Assembly (NCBI RefSeq): GCF_009602435.1
Contig: NZ_VZDQ01000011.1
Location: 372,001-436,000 of the forward strand
Direction: 5' to 3'
DNA: 64,000 nt
Source of the DNA: Sediminibacillus terrae
Lineage (GTDB): Bacteria; Bacillota; Bacilli; Bacillales; Amphibacillaceae
The translations under genes and the position numbers were made by a program. Positions within the stretch are counted from its first letter, which is position 1. The number at the start of each line of letters is the position of its first letter. The notes under the pieces were generated by a model. It was not told the origin of the DNA, did not search any database, and saw only the letters and a program-made list of their open reading frames with translations. Below are positions 1-8,355 of this stretch, piece after piece.

Positions 1-192
1 ACCAGCTATTCAGTCAGAGTGATCTAATGAACTTCGTTTTCAATTTTGCATACTGTAATTGAAATTTTCATGGTGCTTAGCCGATGTCTTTAGCGCGTAC
101 CACCAGTTCACCGACAAATGATTTATGCGGAGCGAAAGCGAATGTTATTTTCAGACTGGCTATGTGAAATGGCAGCGAGAATCAATCTCATT
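1..192. other. left-edge spacer, no gene seen
   Basis: No supported reading frame. The only structure is an imperfectly placed hairpin, GTGAAATG (164-171) pairing with CATTTCAC (189-196), that overlaps the stop codon of the neighbouring leftward gene and may help end its transcript; it has no clear U tract. Confidence 0.4.
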
Positions 193-537
193 TCACCTAT
201 CATTGCGCCCGATTGTCTCATTTAACTTCGTACGATATTTGTCCTGCCAGGTTTTCGAATCCTTCACTAGTTCATCACAAAAAGCAGCCACGTCTTCTCC
301 CGTGAGGTCGGTTACTTTCTTGCCATCCGCAGCCCCTTCCTCGAAAAGGTCGAGAATGCCGTGAAAAATTCGGCTAGTTTCCTTCCAATCGGTGAGACCA
401 CCAGAGGTCCACATATATTTTTGAATAGCTTTGTATGCTTGATGATACTCATTTGGAAGTGCCTTTGCTCGAGCCTCCATCGCCTTCCATTCCCGCTTTT
501 CTTCCAGATTCCCGATAATTTTTTCAAAAAAATTCAT
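193..537 (-). CDS. DUF1048 family protein
   Basis: A 114-residue soluble, charged protein starting MNFFEKIIG and rich in Trp, Lys and Glu. It resembles the DUF1048 family, short proteins of unknown function that in Firmicutes are commonly encoded right after a PadR-type repressor. That is the arrangement here: the start ATG lies 2 nt past the stop of the PadR gene, and the site AAGGAGAAGG sits just upstream inside the end of that gene, so I chose this start over an in-frame codon 13 residues earlier. No membrane segment or signal peptide is visible. The role is unknown; co-transcription suggests control by the PadR protein. Confidence 0.75.
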   Translation of the reverse strand: MNFFEKIIGNLEEKREWKAMEARAKALPNEYHQAYKAIQKYMWTSGGLTDWKETSRIFHGILDLFEEGAADGKKVTDLTGEDVAAFCDELVKDSKTWQDKYRTKLNETIGRNDR

Positions 538-538
538 T

Positions 539-883
539 TTACCTTCTCCTTTTGATTTCTTTCGTTTTGAGCTCATTCATTTTGTCCGAAATAAATTCCC
601 ATCTTTCCCAAAAATTTTCAAGGCGTTCTTGGCCCGCTGCATTCAGTGTATAAAATTTTCTCGGCGGTCCCACAGTGGATTGTTTTTTCTCTATATCCAC
701 CAGATTGTTTTTTTCAAGCCGTATGGTTATGGTATATACTGTACCTTCAACTACATCAGTAAAGCCAAGTTCCCGTAGCTGTTGTGTGATTTCATAACCA
801 TATGTTTCTCCACGGCTGATGATTTCAAGCACACAACCCTCGAGCACCCCTTTCAGCAATTCTGTTATTTTTTCCACCTTCAT
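539..883 (-). CDS. PadR family transcriptional regulator
   Basis: A 114-residue protein with the PadR winged-helix fold: [13 protein letters not shown] at the N terminus, the recognition region around [14 protein letters not shown], the typical [17 protein letters not shown] wing segment, and the C-terminal [11 protein letters not shown] motif. PadR proteins usually repress their own operon and respond to small molecules or stress. It is the first gene of a two-gene unit with the DUF1048 gene. A GTG one codon earlier is also possible. The family call is firm; the ligand is unknown. Confidence 0.9.
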   Translation of the reverse strand: MKVEKITELLKGVLEGCVLEIISRGETYGYEITQQLRELGFTDVVEGTVYTITIRLEKNNLVDIEKKQSTVGPPRKFYTLNAAGQERLENFWERWEFISDKMNELKTKEIKRRR

Positions 884-933
884 CACCCATTTGTATTATT
901 CAGTATTCTGTATCACCGGTAATAAGCGTTACT

Positions 934-975
934 TACTACTGGTATATAGTATTACATAATAGCTGTCCTTGTCAA
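934..975 (-). promoter_or_regulatory. PadR operon promoter with overlapping dyad
   Basis: On the minus strand TTGACA (970-975) and TACTAT (946-951) are separated by 18 nt. The -10 overlaps an interrupted inverted repeat, TACTA (934-938) and TAGTA (947-951), a plausible autoregulatory PadR operator. The operator role is inference. Confidence 0.5.
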
Positions 976-1054
976 ACTTTTTTCTTCTGAAAATGCTTAA
1001 CAAGGAAGTTCATAGAATCTTGTTGAGGAATTATATCTCTCCAGGAAAAATACA

Positions 1055-1088
1055 AAGCAGGCAGTCCCACCCAATGGTCTGCCTGCTT
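1055..1088 (-). terminator. terminator of the methyltransferase gene
   Basis: AAGCAGGCAG (1055-1064) pairs with CTGCCTGCTT (1079-1088). Read leftward the stem is followed by TTGTATTTTT, a usable U-rich tract, just past the methyltransferase stop. Confidence 0.75.
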
Positions 1089-1110
1089 CAACCCAACTCC
1101 GTTTATGTAA

Positions 1111-1872
1111 TTATTTTTTCACGGCTTTTATTATCATCGCAGCAGGAAACCGTTGTGCCTTATACAAGGAATAATAACCGTCAGACTGCTCTGCTTTTAC
1201 ATCTTTCAGATCGGCTGGAACATCGCTTTCTATCACGCGTTCGATAGTAAATCCAGCAGTGATCAAGGCGTTGAGATACGTGCTCATCTTCCGTCGCTGA
1301 AATGCCATGGGTTTCTTTTCCCCTTTGAAATTATCGAATTGCAGCATGCCTTCCTCCTGATAAGAGGCGTCCAAATAAAAACGTCCATCCTCACTTTTCA
1401 TATGGGGATATAAAGGGTGGTCCCAACTGAATATAAAGGAGCCTCCTACTTTCAGATACGAATAAATCAATTGAAAGGTTGCGGGTAGATCTGTCGTCCA
1501 GCCGATTGCATAAATCGAATAAACGTAGTCAAAATATGCTTTGGGCAGACCGATATCCGTTTCCATAGGTGCACAGAACAAGTGAGTCAGATGATCCTGC
1601 AGGGTAATTTCCGCAAGCTCTTTTTGTTCTTCTGAAAAATCAACACCCCATAACTCTGCTGCACCTTTTTCTGCCATATATTTTAGTGAATGACCACTCC
1701 CAAAACCAATATCCAGTACCTTTTTGCCGGCTATCTCCCCGAATAACTGTAATTCTTCCTCGGACTGTGCGTATGGTCCATATCCCGGCAACGCATCCTG
1801 TCCGTTAAAATGGTGTGCCACGGCATTCCAACCGGACCTGTTTTTTTCCAATAGCTCTTCTGTCAATTTCAT
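1111..1872 (-). CDS. class I SAM-dependent methyltransferase
   Basis: About 253 residues. The glycine-rich SAM motif I, KVLDIGFGSGHSLKYMAEKG, lies near residue 50, followed by the acidic strand-2 residue in LWGVDFSEEQ and a motif IV-like stretch YVYSIYAIGWTTDL. The fold is that of small-molecule methyltransferases (UbiE/Methyltransf_11 type); the acceptor cannot be told. It is a single gene between terminators. I prefer the ATG at 1872 because AAGGGA lies at a suitable distance; an ATG at 1881 has no properly spaced site. Confidence 0.85.
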   Translation of the reverse strand: MKLTEELLEKNRSGWNAVAHHFNGQDALPGYGPYAQSEEELQLFGEIAGKKVLDIGFGSGHSLKYMAEKGAAELWGVDFSEEQKELAEITLQDHLTHLFCAPMETDIGLPKAYFDYVYSIYAIGWTTDLPATFQLIYSYLKVGGSFIFSWDHPLYPHMKSEDGRFYLDASYQEEGMLQFDNFKGEKKPMAFQRRKMSTYLNALITAGFTIERVIESDVPADLKDVKAEQSDGYYSLYKAQRFPAAMIIKAVKK

Positions 1873-1968
1873 CGCCTCCATTCCCTTGTAATTCCATGGG
1901 AAGCAATAAAATCCCTCTAAAATTTCAAAAAAGCAAGCTGCTTTTGCCGCTTTAGGTTTTCAAAAAAA

Positions 1969-1990
1969 GCTGACCTGCATTCAGGTCAGC
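1969..1990 (-). terminator. terminator of the cidAB operon
   Basis: GCTGACCT/AGGTCAGC hairpin followed leftward by seven T residues. It overlaps the stop codon of the LrgB-type gene. Confidence 0.85.
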
Positions 1991-2675
1991 CGATAAATGA
2001 AACAAGCATGGGTATCAAAAATTTCCCCCATAATACAGTTAAACTGGCGGCGAAAATCATCGCCAATGTCGAAAACGTTGCAGCTTGCTCGCCATATTCC
2101 ATTGCTTTATTGGTTCCGACGCCGTGCGCACTCGTACCTAACGCCAGGCCTTTAGCTATCGTCGATTTTATCGAAAAGCGCTTGATCACAGCTGGTCCGA
2201 TAATCCCGCCGATAATACCGGTGAGAATGACAAAAACGGTTGTCAAGGTAGGAATACCGCCAATATCTTTTGAAACCTCGATGGCAATTGGCGTGGTAAT
2301 CGACCTTGGCAGTACACTGACCAGAAATTGATTGTTCAAGTGCATAAGCAAGGAAAGCAAGAAAGAAGAAAATATTGCAACGAGCGTACCGATGGTAATG
2401 CTGGTCACGATTGTACCGATATATTTTTTCAATACTGGTAAATGCTTGTAAATGGGAATAGCAAATGCAACGGTTGCCGGTCCCAGCATATGTGTGAGCA
2501 GACTTGCGCTGTCTAAATATTGATCGGCAGACACATGCAGCAAACTGATTAAAACAATAATCAAAATCGGGCTCAACAGCAATGGGTGAAAAATTGGCAG
2601 CGGGATGCGTTTATATCCTGCCTTCGCCAACATATATAACAAACTGGTTACAAAAATAAAAAAGATGATACTCAT
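1986..2675 (-). CDS. cidB: LrgB/CidB family membrane protein
   Basis: A 229-residue polytopic membrane protein of the LrgB/CidB/YwbG family, with about seven hydrophobic segments and the family stretches LGPATVAFAIPIYK, RSITTPIAIEVSK and GTSAHGVGTNKAMEYGEQ. CidB/LrgB proteins act with a CidA-type partner in controlling murein hydrolase activity and in pyruvate movement across the membrane. The start overlaps the stop of the cidA-type gene by 4 nt (ATGA), the usual cidAB coupling. The symbol follows the B. subtilis arrangement with a LysR gene (ywbI-ywbH-ywbG); LrgB would be an equally fair family name. Confidence 0.88.
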   Translation of the reverse strand: MSIIFFIFVTSLLYMLAKAGYKRIPLPIFHPLLLSPILIIVLISLLHVSADQYLDSASLLTHMLGPATVAFAIPIYKHLPVLKKYIGTIVTSITIGTLVAIFSSFLLSLLMHLNNQFLVSVLPRSITTPIAIEVSKDIGGIPTLTTVFVILTGIIGGIIGPAVIKRFSIKSTIAKGLALGTSAHGVGTNKAMEYGEQAATFSTLAMIFAASLTVLWGKFLIPMLVSFIG

Positions 2676-3040
2676 TGGGTATCACGCTCTTTCCGGATCA
2701 TGATTTTATCTGCAATAAAGGCGGTAGTGCCCATGACAATAAAAGTACTTATCCCGATGATCAACACGGTGCTGAAGCCTTGCCAGCTAAGCATTTCATC
2801 ATAATTAACAATTCCGACCGCAGACGGTACGAAGAACAATAACAATTCAGCTATCAGCCAATTTCCGCCCTGCTCGACCCATTCCAGCTTAACCATCTTC
2901 AGGCAGAGGGCCAAAAACAACAGCAGAAGTCCGATCATCGAAGCTGGTATCGGAATCGGAATAAGTGCTTTGACACCAGCTCCCAAAAACAGAAACAAGT
3001 GAATGAAGACAATTTGGAAAAGAATCGTAATGATTTTCAA
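2672..3040 (-). CDS. cidA: CidA/LrgA family holin-like protein
   Basis: A 122-residue membrane protein with four hydrophobic helices and the family motif IPIPIPASMIGLLLLFLAL. CidA/LrgA proteins form membrane oligomers likened to phage holins and work with CidB/LrgB. The start is a TTG preceded by GGGAGGG at 7 nt; no ATG in frame fits as well. It lies directly behind a LysR gene on the same strand and upstream of cidB, with which it overlaps. Confidence 0.88.
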   Translation of the reverse strand: MKIITILFQIVFIHLFLFLGAGVKALIPIPIPASMIGLLLLFLALCLKMVKLEWVEQGGNWLIAELLLFFVPSAVGIVNYDEMLSWQGFSTVLIIGISTFIVMGTTAFIADKIMIRKERDTQ

Positions 3041-3130
3041 AGCCTATCCCTCCCAACTCCTTTACCTAAGCTTTAAAATTCGATTAATCTCATCTTACTA
3101 CCGTTGCCTTCATTCGTAAAATACATATAA

Positions 3131-3157
3131 ATTATATAACGCATAACTTTTAGTTAT
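3131..3157 (-). promoter_or_regulatory. cidA promoter -10 and LysR-type dyad
   Basis: TATAAT on the minus strand (3131-3136) lies downstream of the dyad ATAACTTTTAGTTAT (3143-3157), which has the ATAA-N7-TTAT form typical of LysR-family sites. The dyad covers the -35 position and overlaps the end of the LysR gene, as expected for an activator site. Confidence 0.55.
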
Positions 3158-4038
3158 ACACGATCATGCGTTTGTTGGATAAAATCAATGAAAGTCCTGC
3201 CTGCGTAAGAAATATACTTATCTTTCTTGGTGATGACGGCGAGATTCCAAGGTATCTTCGGGTTCACCTCCAAAATATGCAATCCGCTGTTTCTCACTTT
3301 GTTACAGATCGAATCAGGCAAAATCGTTATCCCGAGATTGGCGGCGACCATTTCCGCCATCAAATCCCATTGGGAGCTTTTAAACAAAATATCCGGATGA
3401 TAACCAGCCTGAATGAACTTTTCCAGAATAATATCGTGCAGTGCAAAATCTTCATGATAAAAAATAAACTCTTCTTCCTTCAGTTCCAATAAGTCAATCG
3501 ATTTCCGATTGGCAAAACGATGCTCCTCCGGCACGACAACATTCATTTTTTCCTCCACAATCGGATAGATGTTAAATATTTCGTCATCTACCGGCAAAAC
3601 AGCGACCGCCAAATCGAGTTCGCCCTCATCGACACTTTTTACAACCTTGGCACCGCCATACTCCGTGATGGTGATTTTAATGTTCGGGTATTTTTTATGA
3701 AAGGCAGATAACACATTCGGGAAAAACAAGCTGCCAATGATCGGAGGCAGTCCGATATGTATGGCACCACGCTCCAATTGCGTCAAGTCATTCAATATGG
3801 TTGTCATGTCATCCAATTGTCCTTCAATCTTCCTCGCATATTCTCTTACCACCATACCGGCATCCGTCAGTTCACTCGTTTTATTGGATCGGACGATCAA
3901 CGTCATCCCCAATTCATCCTCGAGTCCCTTGATCATTTTACTCAATGCCGGTTGTGAAATATGGAGAGATTCCGCCGCTTTAGTGATGCTTTGTTGTTTT
4001 GCCACCTCTAAAAAGTAATGCAATTGGCGTAATTCCAT
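3154..4038 (-). CDS. LysR family transcriptional regulator (CidR/YwbI-like)
   Basis: A 294-residue LysR protein with the N-terminal winged helix-turn-helix MELRQLHYFLEVAKQQSITKAAESLHISQPALSKMI and a periplasmic-binding-like effector domain (from about residue 90). The ATG follows AGGAGGTG. The position immediately upstream of cidAB on the same strand matches CidR-type activators that respond to acetate or pyruvate overflow; the ligand itself is inference. A second LysR protein at 46278-47177 is clearly related, sharing the ITVLP, SSQWD and LGI.ILP stretches. Confidence 0.9.
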   Translation of the reverse strand: MELRQLHYFLEVAKQQSITKAAESLHISQPALSKMIKGLEDELGMTLIVRSNKTSELTDAGMVVREYARKIEGQLDDMTTILNDLTQLERGAIHIGLPPIIGSLFFPNVLSAFHKKYPNIKITITEYGGAKVVKSVDEGELDLAVAVLPVDDEIFNIYPIVEEKMNVVVPEEHRFANRKSIDLLELKEEEFIFYHEDFALHDIILEKFIQAGYHPDILFKSSQWDLMAEMVAANLGITILPDSICNKVRNSGLHILEVNPKIPWNLAVITKKDKYISYAGRTFIDFIQQTHDRV

Positions 4039-4213
4039 CCTGGCACCTCCTGTCGCTTGTATGCACCCATCGTCATTTTATCAAACCCTTGCAGAATTCA
4101 AGAAAAACATGCTCAATTCAAAAACTCCACCCGTTTTTCATTCACAGTTATAAGGAATTTGGGCAGACTTGCTGAAATTGACAGAGGGAAGGTTAATGGA
4201 ATTACCAATAAAA

Positions 4214-4259
4214 CAACAGACACTAGCATTGGAAAAAACTCCATACAAGTGTCTGCTGT
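4214..4259 (-). terminator. terminator of the dioxygenase gene
   Basis: CAGACACT (4217-4224) pairs with AGTGTCTG (4248-4255), with flanking AACA/TGTT pairs; leftward it runs into TTGTTTTATT. Confidence 0.65.
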
Positions 4260-4263
4260 TTCG

Positions 4264-5247
4264 CTATTCGTATTCTTTTTCAATACTTTTCGTACTTCTG
4301 ACCGTATCGATCGGCCGAACCGCATTTTCGATTTGGGCTCGTTTCGATTCGAGAAACGGCGGCAGGGAAAGCTTTTCCCCCAGTGTTTCATATGGTTCAT
4401 CCCCCATGAAACCTGGACCATCGGTTGCAAGCTCAAACAGAATCTGTGGTGCCACCCTTGTGTATAAGGATTTAAAGAAGAAACGGTCAACATACCCAGA
4501 GGTTTGGAAACCAAATCTTCGATACCATTGATCCCACTCTTCTAACTCATTCCGATCCTCGATACGGAAAGCGGCATGATGGACGGTGCCAAATCCTTGT
4601 CGCGCTTGGGGTAGCACTTTGTTGTGTTCCACTATGACTTGTGCGCCATTCCCTCCTTCACCCACTTCAAATAAATGGAAGGATCCTTCCTGATCGATTT
4701 CGTTAAAGACCAAAACTTTTTCCATCATTTCTTTAAAATACTCGAAATTCGCAATCCGAACAAATATCGGACCCAGTCCTGTGATGGCATATTCCAATGG
4801 AATCGGACCTTGCTGCCAAGGGGTGCCCGATGCCACCCCTTCATTTTGTTCATCAGAAATCAGTTGGTAATGCTGGTCGTCAAAGTCGACGAACGACAAT
4901 GTTTTCTTGCCGAACTGCTCTTTGATGCCTGTATGTTTTACTTCCAGACGATCAAATCGTGCCACCCAATAGTCCAGAGCAGCGTCAGTCGGAACACGAA
5001 AGGATGTTTTGAAGATTTCATTGGTTCCATGCTCGCCTTTCGGTATCCCTGGAAAATCGAAAAACGTCATATCTGTACCCGGGTTTCCTGTATCATCCGC
5101 AAAAAACAAATGATAAGTTTGGATATCATCCTGATTGACTGTTTTTTTCACCAACCGCATTCCAAGCACATAAGTGAAAAATTCATAGTTCTTCTCCGCA
5201 CTGCTTGTAATGGCTGTTACGTGATGAATTCCTTTCAACTGGTTCAT
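4264..5247 (-). CDS. ring-cleaving dioxygenase, MhqA/MhqO-type (VOC fold)
   Basis: A 327-residue protein made of two tandem vicinal-oxygen-chelate modules: residues ~5-145 begin LKGIHHVTAITSSAEKNYEFF, residues ~155-300 include GFGTVHHAAFRIED. Metal ligands are likely in GIHHVT, VHHAAF and the C-terminal LFELATDGPGF region. The family (B. subtilis MhqA, MhqE, MhqO) protects against catechols and quinones by ring cleavage. An 18-bp palindrome like the MhqR operator lies about 100 bp upstream, which supports induction by quinones. It is monocistronic, with a terminator following. Confidence 0.88.
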   Translation of the reverse strand: MNQLKGIHHVTAITSSAEKNYEFFTYVLGMRLVKKTVNQDDIQTYHLFFADDTGNPGTDMTFFDFPGIPKGEHGTNEIFKTSFRVPTDAALDYWVARFDRLEVKHTGIKEQFGKKTLSFVDFDDQHYQLISDEQNEGVASGTPWQQGPIPLEYAITGLGPIFVRIANFEYFKEMMEKVLVFNEIDQEGSFHLFEVGEGGNGAQVIVEHNKVLPQARQGFGTVHHAAFRIEDRNELEEWDQWYRRFGFQTSGYVDRFFFKSLYTRVAPQILFELATDGPGFMGDEPYETLGEKLSLPPFLESKRAQIENAVRPIDTVRSTKSIEKEYE

Positions 5248-5344
5248 CTCAATTCCTCCATATATTTAGTTCACGAACCGCCTCAGACGGTCTTAGCTAT
5301 TCCCGGCGGCTAATGTCTCAATCATATTGGTATTTTCTTCATAA

Positions 5345-5362
5345 TATCTTTAATTCAAGATA
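5345..5362 (-). promoter_or_regulatory. MhqR-like operator
   Basis: TATCTTTAATTCAAGATA matches the B. subtilis MhqR palindrome (TATCTCGAATTCGAGATA) at 15 of 18 positions. Leftward it runs straight into TATTAT, a possible -10, so repressor binding would block the promoter. The consensus is recalled from literature on the quinone-responsive MhqR regulon. Confidence 0.6.
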
Positions 5363-5406
5363 AATGTAACATGCGCTTGTTTTTCGTGTCAATGTATGCA
5401 GCTTCC

Positions 5407-6069
5407 TCAAACAGAACGTGCTCTCTTCTCCTCTATTTCCTGTTCCGCTTTCTTGATTAAATCTGGCGCTGTATAGATAACTTTTCCGATATAAAAAATA
5501 CCCACGATGGTAAATCCGGTCATCAGCCAGCTGAATGCCTGACGAAGGATGATTCCTTTCTCGAATGCTTCCACCCCGTACTCCATAATCAACATGGTCT
5601 TCACTGCAGCGAGGACACCACTCCTCAATGCAAAAACGAAAGTAATCAGCTGAAAAATCCGAAACAGCCGTTTCTGATAGTAAAAACATTTACTAAACCT
5701 TCGATCATATCCCTGCAGTTCGGCAAAATCTAATCCAAAATAAAGGGTGATCGGTTTTTTGATTATGATGGACCCGAGAAAAAACAAACCCATCGCTGCA
5801 GTATAAAAGACTTTGTTCCAAAGTAACTGCAGGGAAGAGCCTGCTAGGATATCGATCAGCGTCTCGATCATCAGTGTAACCAAAATAAAGACACCGAAAA
5901 AGTTGATTCGTTTCAACTCGTAAAAGCGATATACACTATACACAATCCCCGGCACAGAGGAAAGCAGCATGGCATAATAATCACCGATGAAATCACGGAC
6001 AAAATGCCAAATAAATAAAGGAAATAAGGCATAAATGATAATGTCGAGCAAAACAATATTCTTCTTCAT
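5407..6069 (-). CDS. VC0807-type integral membrane protein
   Basis: A 220-residue protein with about six hydrophobic segments, starting MKKNIVLLDIIIYALFPL. Its layout resembles the VC0807/DUF3159-like family of uncharacterised membrane proteins (VPGIVYSVYRFYELKRINFFGVF is the most typical part). I start at the ATG at 6069, preceded by a GGGGG site; an upstream in-frame codon would add an implausible charged leader. No operon partner is evident. Confidence 0.6.
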   Translation of the reverse strand: MKKNIVLLDIIIYALFPLFIWHFVRDFIGDYYAMLLSSVPGIVYSVYRFYELKRINFFGVFILVTLMIETLIDILAGSSLQLLWNKVFYTAAMGLFFLGSIIIKKPITLYFGLDFAELQGYDRRFSKCFYYQKRLFRIFQLITFVFALRSGVLAAVKTMLIMEYGVEAFEKGIILRQAFSWLMTGFTIVGIFYIGKVIYTAPDLIKKAEQEIEEKRARSV

Positions 6070-6221
6070 ACAGACCCCCGCTTGACGAAAATAAACTATA
6101 TATATCTTCATCTCCCAACAGGGTTAGGTTCCCCCTGGAAGTATGCTGTCCTACAGCATTATGTCTTTCCTTCAAGCTGTTTTTGTCAGTAGAAACGGAA
6201 ACTTTCCTTAAGTCGAAAAAA

Positions 6222-6242
6222 GAAGGCCGATAATCAGCCTTC
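6222..6242 (-). terminator. terminator of the S66-VOC-GNAT operon
   Basis: GAAGGC/GCCTTC stem followed leftward by TTTTTTC, immediately past the GNAT stop codon. Confidence 0.8.
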
Positions 6243-6248
6243 CAACTT

Positions 6249-6665
6249 TCAAAGTCTTTTTTGCAAAAAGTATTGGTTGAATCCTTGTGGATGGTCTTCC
6301 AGCACCCCGAATACCCGATACCCCTGTTTTTGATAAAATTCCGGCGCCTGGAAGCTAAACGTATCGAGGAAAATCAAACGACATCGTTTCTCCACTGCAA
6401 GTTTTTCTGCCTGTTTCAGTAACTGCGCCCCATACCCTTTGGCACGATGGTATTCATCCACCCAAAGAAAATCTATATGCAGGTGTTGCCAATACATCGT
6501 CCCGGTGATGCCTCCGATGATATCACCATTATCTGATGAAACCAGAAAGCAAATATTCTCCTTCGGTGTTTTCAAATGATCGGGCAGCTGGCTCATATTA
6601 TGTTCAATTAATTTTTCCCGGATGTATTCTTTATCAGACTGATTATATGTTCTCTCTATTTTCAC
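6249..6665 (-). CDS. GNAT family N-acetyltransferase
   Basis: A 138-residue GNAT protein. The acetyl-CoA binding motif A is seen as VDEYHRAKGYGAQLLKQAEKLA, followed by the C-terminal FYQKQGYRVFGVLEDHP segment. The start is a GTG placed 6 nt after AGGGGAG. It is the last gene of a three-gene leftward operon with a VOC protein (12 nt upstream) and an S66 peptidase. The substrate is unknown. Confidence 0.88.
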   Translation of the reverse strand: MKIERTYNQSDKEYIREKLIEHNMSQLPDHLKTPKENICFLVSSDNGDIIGGITGTMYWQHLHIDFLWVDEYHRAKGYGAQLLKQAEKLAVEKRCRLIFLDTFSFQAPEFYQKQGYRVFGVLEDHPQGFNQYFLQKRL

Positions 6666-6677
6666 TGATTACTCCCC

Positions 6678-7118
6678 TTATTTCATTATCAGCATGTCTT
6701 GTTCATCAAATTCCCAGTTTTCCCCATAGGCAACTTCCCAATAAAATCCATTAGGATCCTGAAAATAACCGCTATAACCACCCCAGAACACTGTTTGCGG
6801 TTGTTTGACGATGGTGGCTCCAGCTCTAGCTGCCATAGCGAAGACCTCATCGACTTCTTGTTTTGATTTTCCATTGTACGCCAGGCTGATTGCAGATCCT
6901 CCTGATTTCAATGCTGGCGGCTCTTGTTCATTGATGTCCGCAGCCAACTGTTCCAGAGGAAAAAGCGATATTTTCGTGCCGCGATTATTGAAGAAAATGA
7001 CTTCCGGGTTCGATTCCTCCCCATAGACAAGGACCTCGAAACCAAGACCTTCACGATAGAAGTGCAAGGATTCCACCATATCTTTGACTCCAAGCGTTAC
7101 CAAATTCAAACGATTCAT
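6678..7118 (-). CDS. VOC (glyoxalase/bleomycin resistance) family protein
   Basis: A 146-residue single-domain vicinal-oxygen-chelate protein starting MNRLNLVTLGVKDMVESLHFYREGLGFEV, with the C-terminal FQDPNGFYWEVAYGENWEF segment carrying the usual metal-ligand Glu. The start has AAAGGAGGG at good spacing. It lies between the S66 peptidase (15 nt upstream) and the GNAT gene. VOC proteins of this size act as metal-dependent lyases, dioxygenases or drug binders; which one cannot be decided. Confidence 0.88.
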   Translation of the reverse strand: MNRLNLVTLGVKDMVESLHFYREGLGFEVLVYGEESNPEVIFFNNRGTKISLFPLEQLAADINEQEPPALKSGGSAISLAYNGKSKQEVDEVFAMAARAGATIVKQPQTVFWGGYSGYFQDPNGFYWEVAYGENWEFDEQDMLIMK

Positions 7119-7133
7119 TCTCTATTCCCTCCT

Positions 7134-8168
7134 TTACTCTTTCACGCCACTTTCCAAGATAGAAAAAGCCAAGTTTTCACAATCAATCTCCGCCCTGGCA
7201 CCATAGGGGAGGACGAACTTCGGTTCAGTATGTCCGAAATTCAAGTTATATAGAATAGGTAAATCGGTATGATTGTACTCCTCCATCACTTGCCTGATGA
7301 CTGATTTATATTCCTCATAATAGGTCTCGTCCATCGGTTTTCCGAATACAATCCCGTTTGCCACATCCAGAATTCCCTGCGCAGCATAATTGCGCAGCCA
7401 ATACTTTATAAATTCAGGCTCCGGTTTGTCTTCCGATGTTTCAAAAAACAATATGCTGTCTTCCCAATATTCTTTGTCCGGCCACAGAGGGGTCTGTTTT
7501 GCGAATTCCAAAACATCTATACAGCCGCCGATTAGCCGTCCTTGAACGCACCCTTTTCCCTGTAAAAGTTCATAACCTTTGTCAGGACGCAGGTTTCTTC
7601 GTTTGTGTTTATTTTCTTCTGTCCATTCCAGGCGTTCACTGGTCCACTGCTTTGCCGGTTTAATTTCACCGATTGGCTCGGTATCAAAAAGGGTACGTCT
7701 GATATGCTCCACTGTGTAAGTGTCCATTTCCACGTTTTCAGCGAAATCCGTCATAATTGCCGGTCCGTAAAAAGATGACACACCAGCTTTGTGACAAAAC
7801 AAATGCGCAATGGTCACATCGGAATATCCCAGCAAAATTTTCGGATTTTGACGAATCACTTCAAAATCTATGTAAGGCAGCAGCCTGATACTGTCATCCC
7901 CGCCGATATTCGCAATAACCGCTTTAATGGAAGAATCCCGAAAAGCGGCCATGATGTCTTCCGCACGGGCTTCGGGATGCTCATAAAGATACGCTGCCCC
8001 TTTCAGACTGTGCGGCATTGCCACCACTTCCAGACCGAATACATCAGCAAGCCGCCCGATTCCCTGCTGATACCTCCAGCGCAATTCAGGTTCTCCTGCC
8101 CCTCCCCAAGAAGGGCTTATCGTAGCTACCCGGTCACCGGGCTTTAGTCTTTTTGGTTTGATTAACAT
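7134..8168 (-). CDS. S66 family LD-carboxypeptidase / MccF-like peptidase
   Basis: A 344-residue protein of peptidase family S66. N-terminal landmarks are KPGDRVATISPSWGG and IKAVIANIGGDDSIRLLPYID; the nucleophile elbow LLGYSDVT places the likely catalytic Ser at about residue 116, and the Glu and His of the triad fall in the C-terminal half. Family members are either murein LD-carboxypeptidases or MccF-type enzymes that cleave peptide-nucleotide antibiotics. The grouping with a VOC protein and an acetyltransferase, both common in resistance modules, slightly favours the self-immunity role; that is inference. Confidence 0.85.
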   Translation of the reverse strand: MLIKPKRLKPGDRVATISPSWGGAGEPELRWRYQQGIGRLADVFGLEVVAMPHSLKGAAYLYEHPEARAEDIMAAFRDSSIKAVIANIGGDDSIRLLPYIDFEVIRQNPKILLGYSDVTIAHLFCHKAGVSSFYGPAIMTDFAENVEMDTYTVEHIRRTLFDTEPIGEIKPAKQWTSERLEWTEENKHKRRNLRPDKGYELLQGKGCVQGRLIGGCIDVLEFAKQTPLWPDKEYWEDSILFFETSEDKPEPEFIKYWLRNYAAQGILDVANGIVFGKPMDETYYEEYKSVIRQVMEEYNHTDLPILYNLNFGHTEPKFVLPYGARAEIDCENLAFSILESGVKE

Positions 8169-8355
8169 GTTGGACCACCTCTCCCCTACACTCTACTGAA
8201 ATTATTCGATTTAACGACTAAAAATCCTTTTTTCTTCCTTTTAAGCTTTTAAGGAATATATCAAACCTCTTAAATTTGGCGAGCCATAGAATAGTTTTTT
8301 TGCATGAGGCAAATAACTAAGAACAGAAATTTGAAAAGAAAAAGGATGGTTGGGT

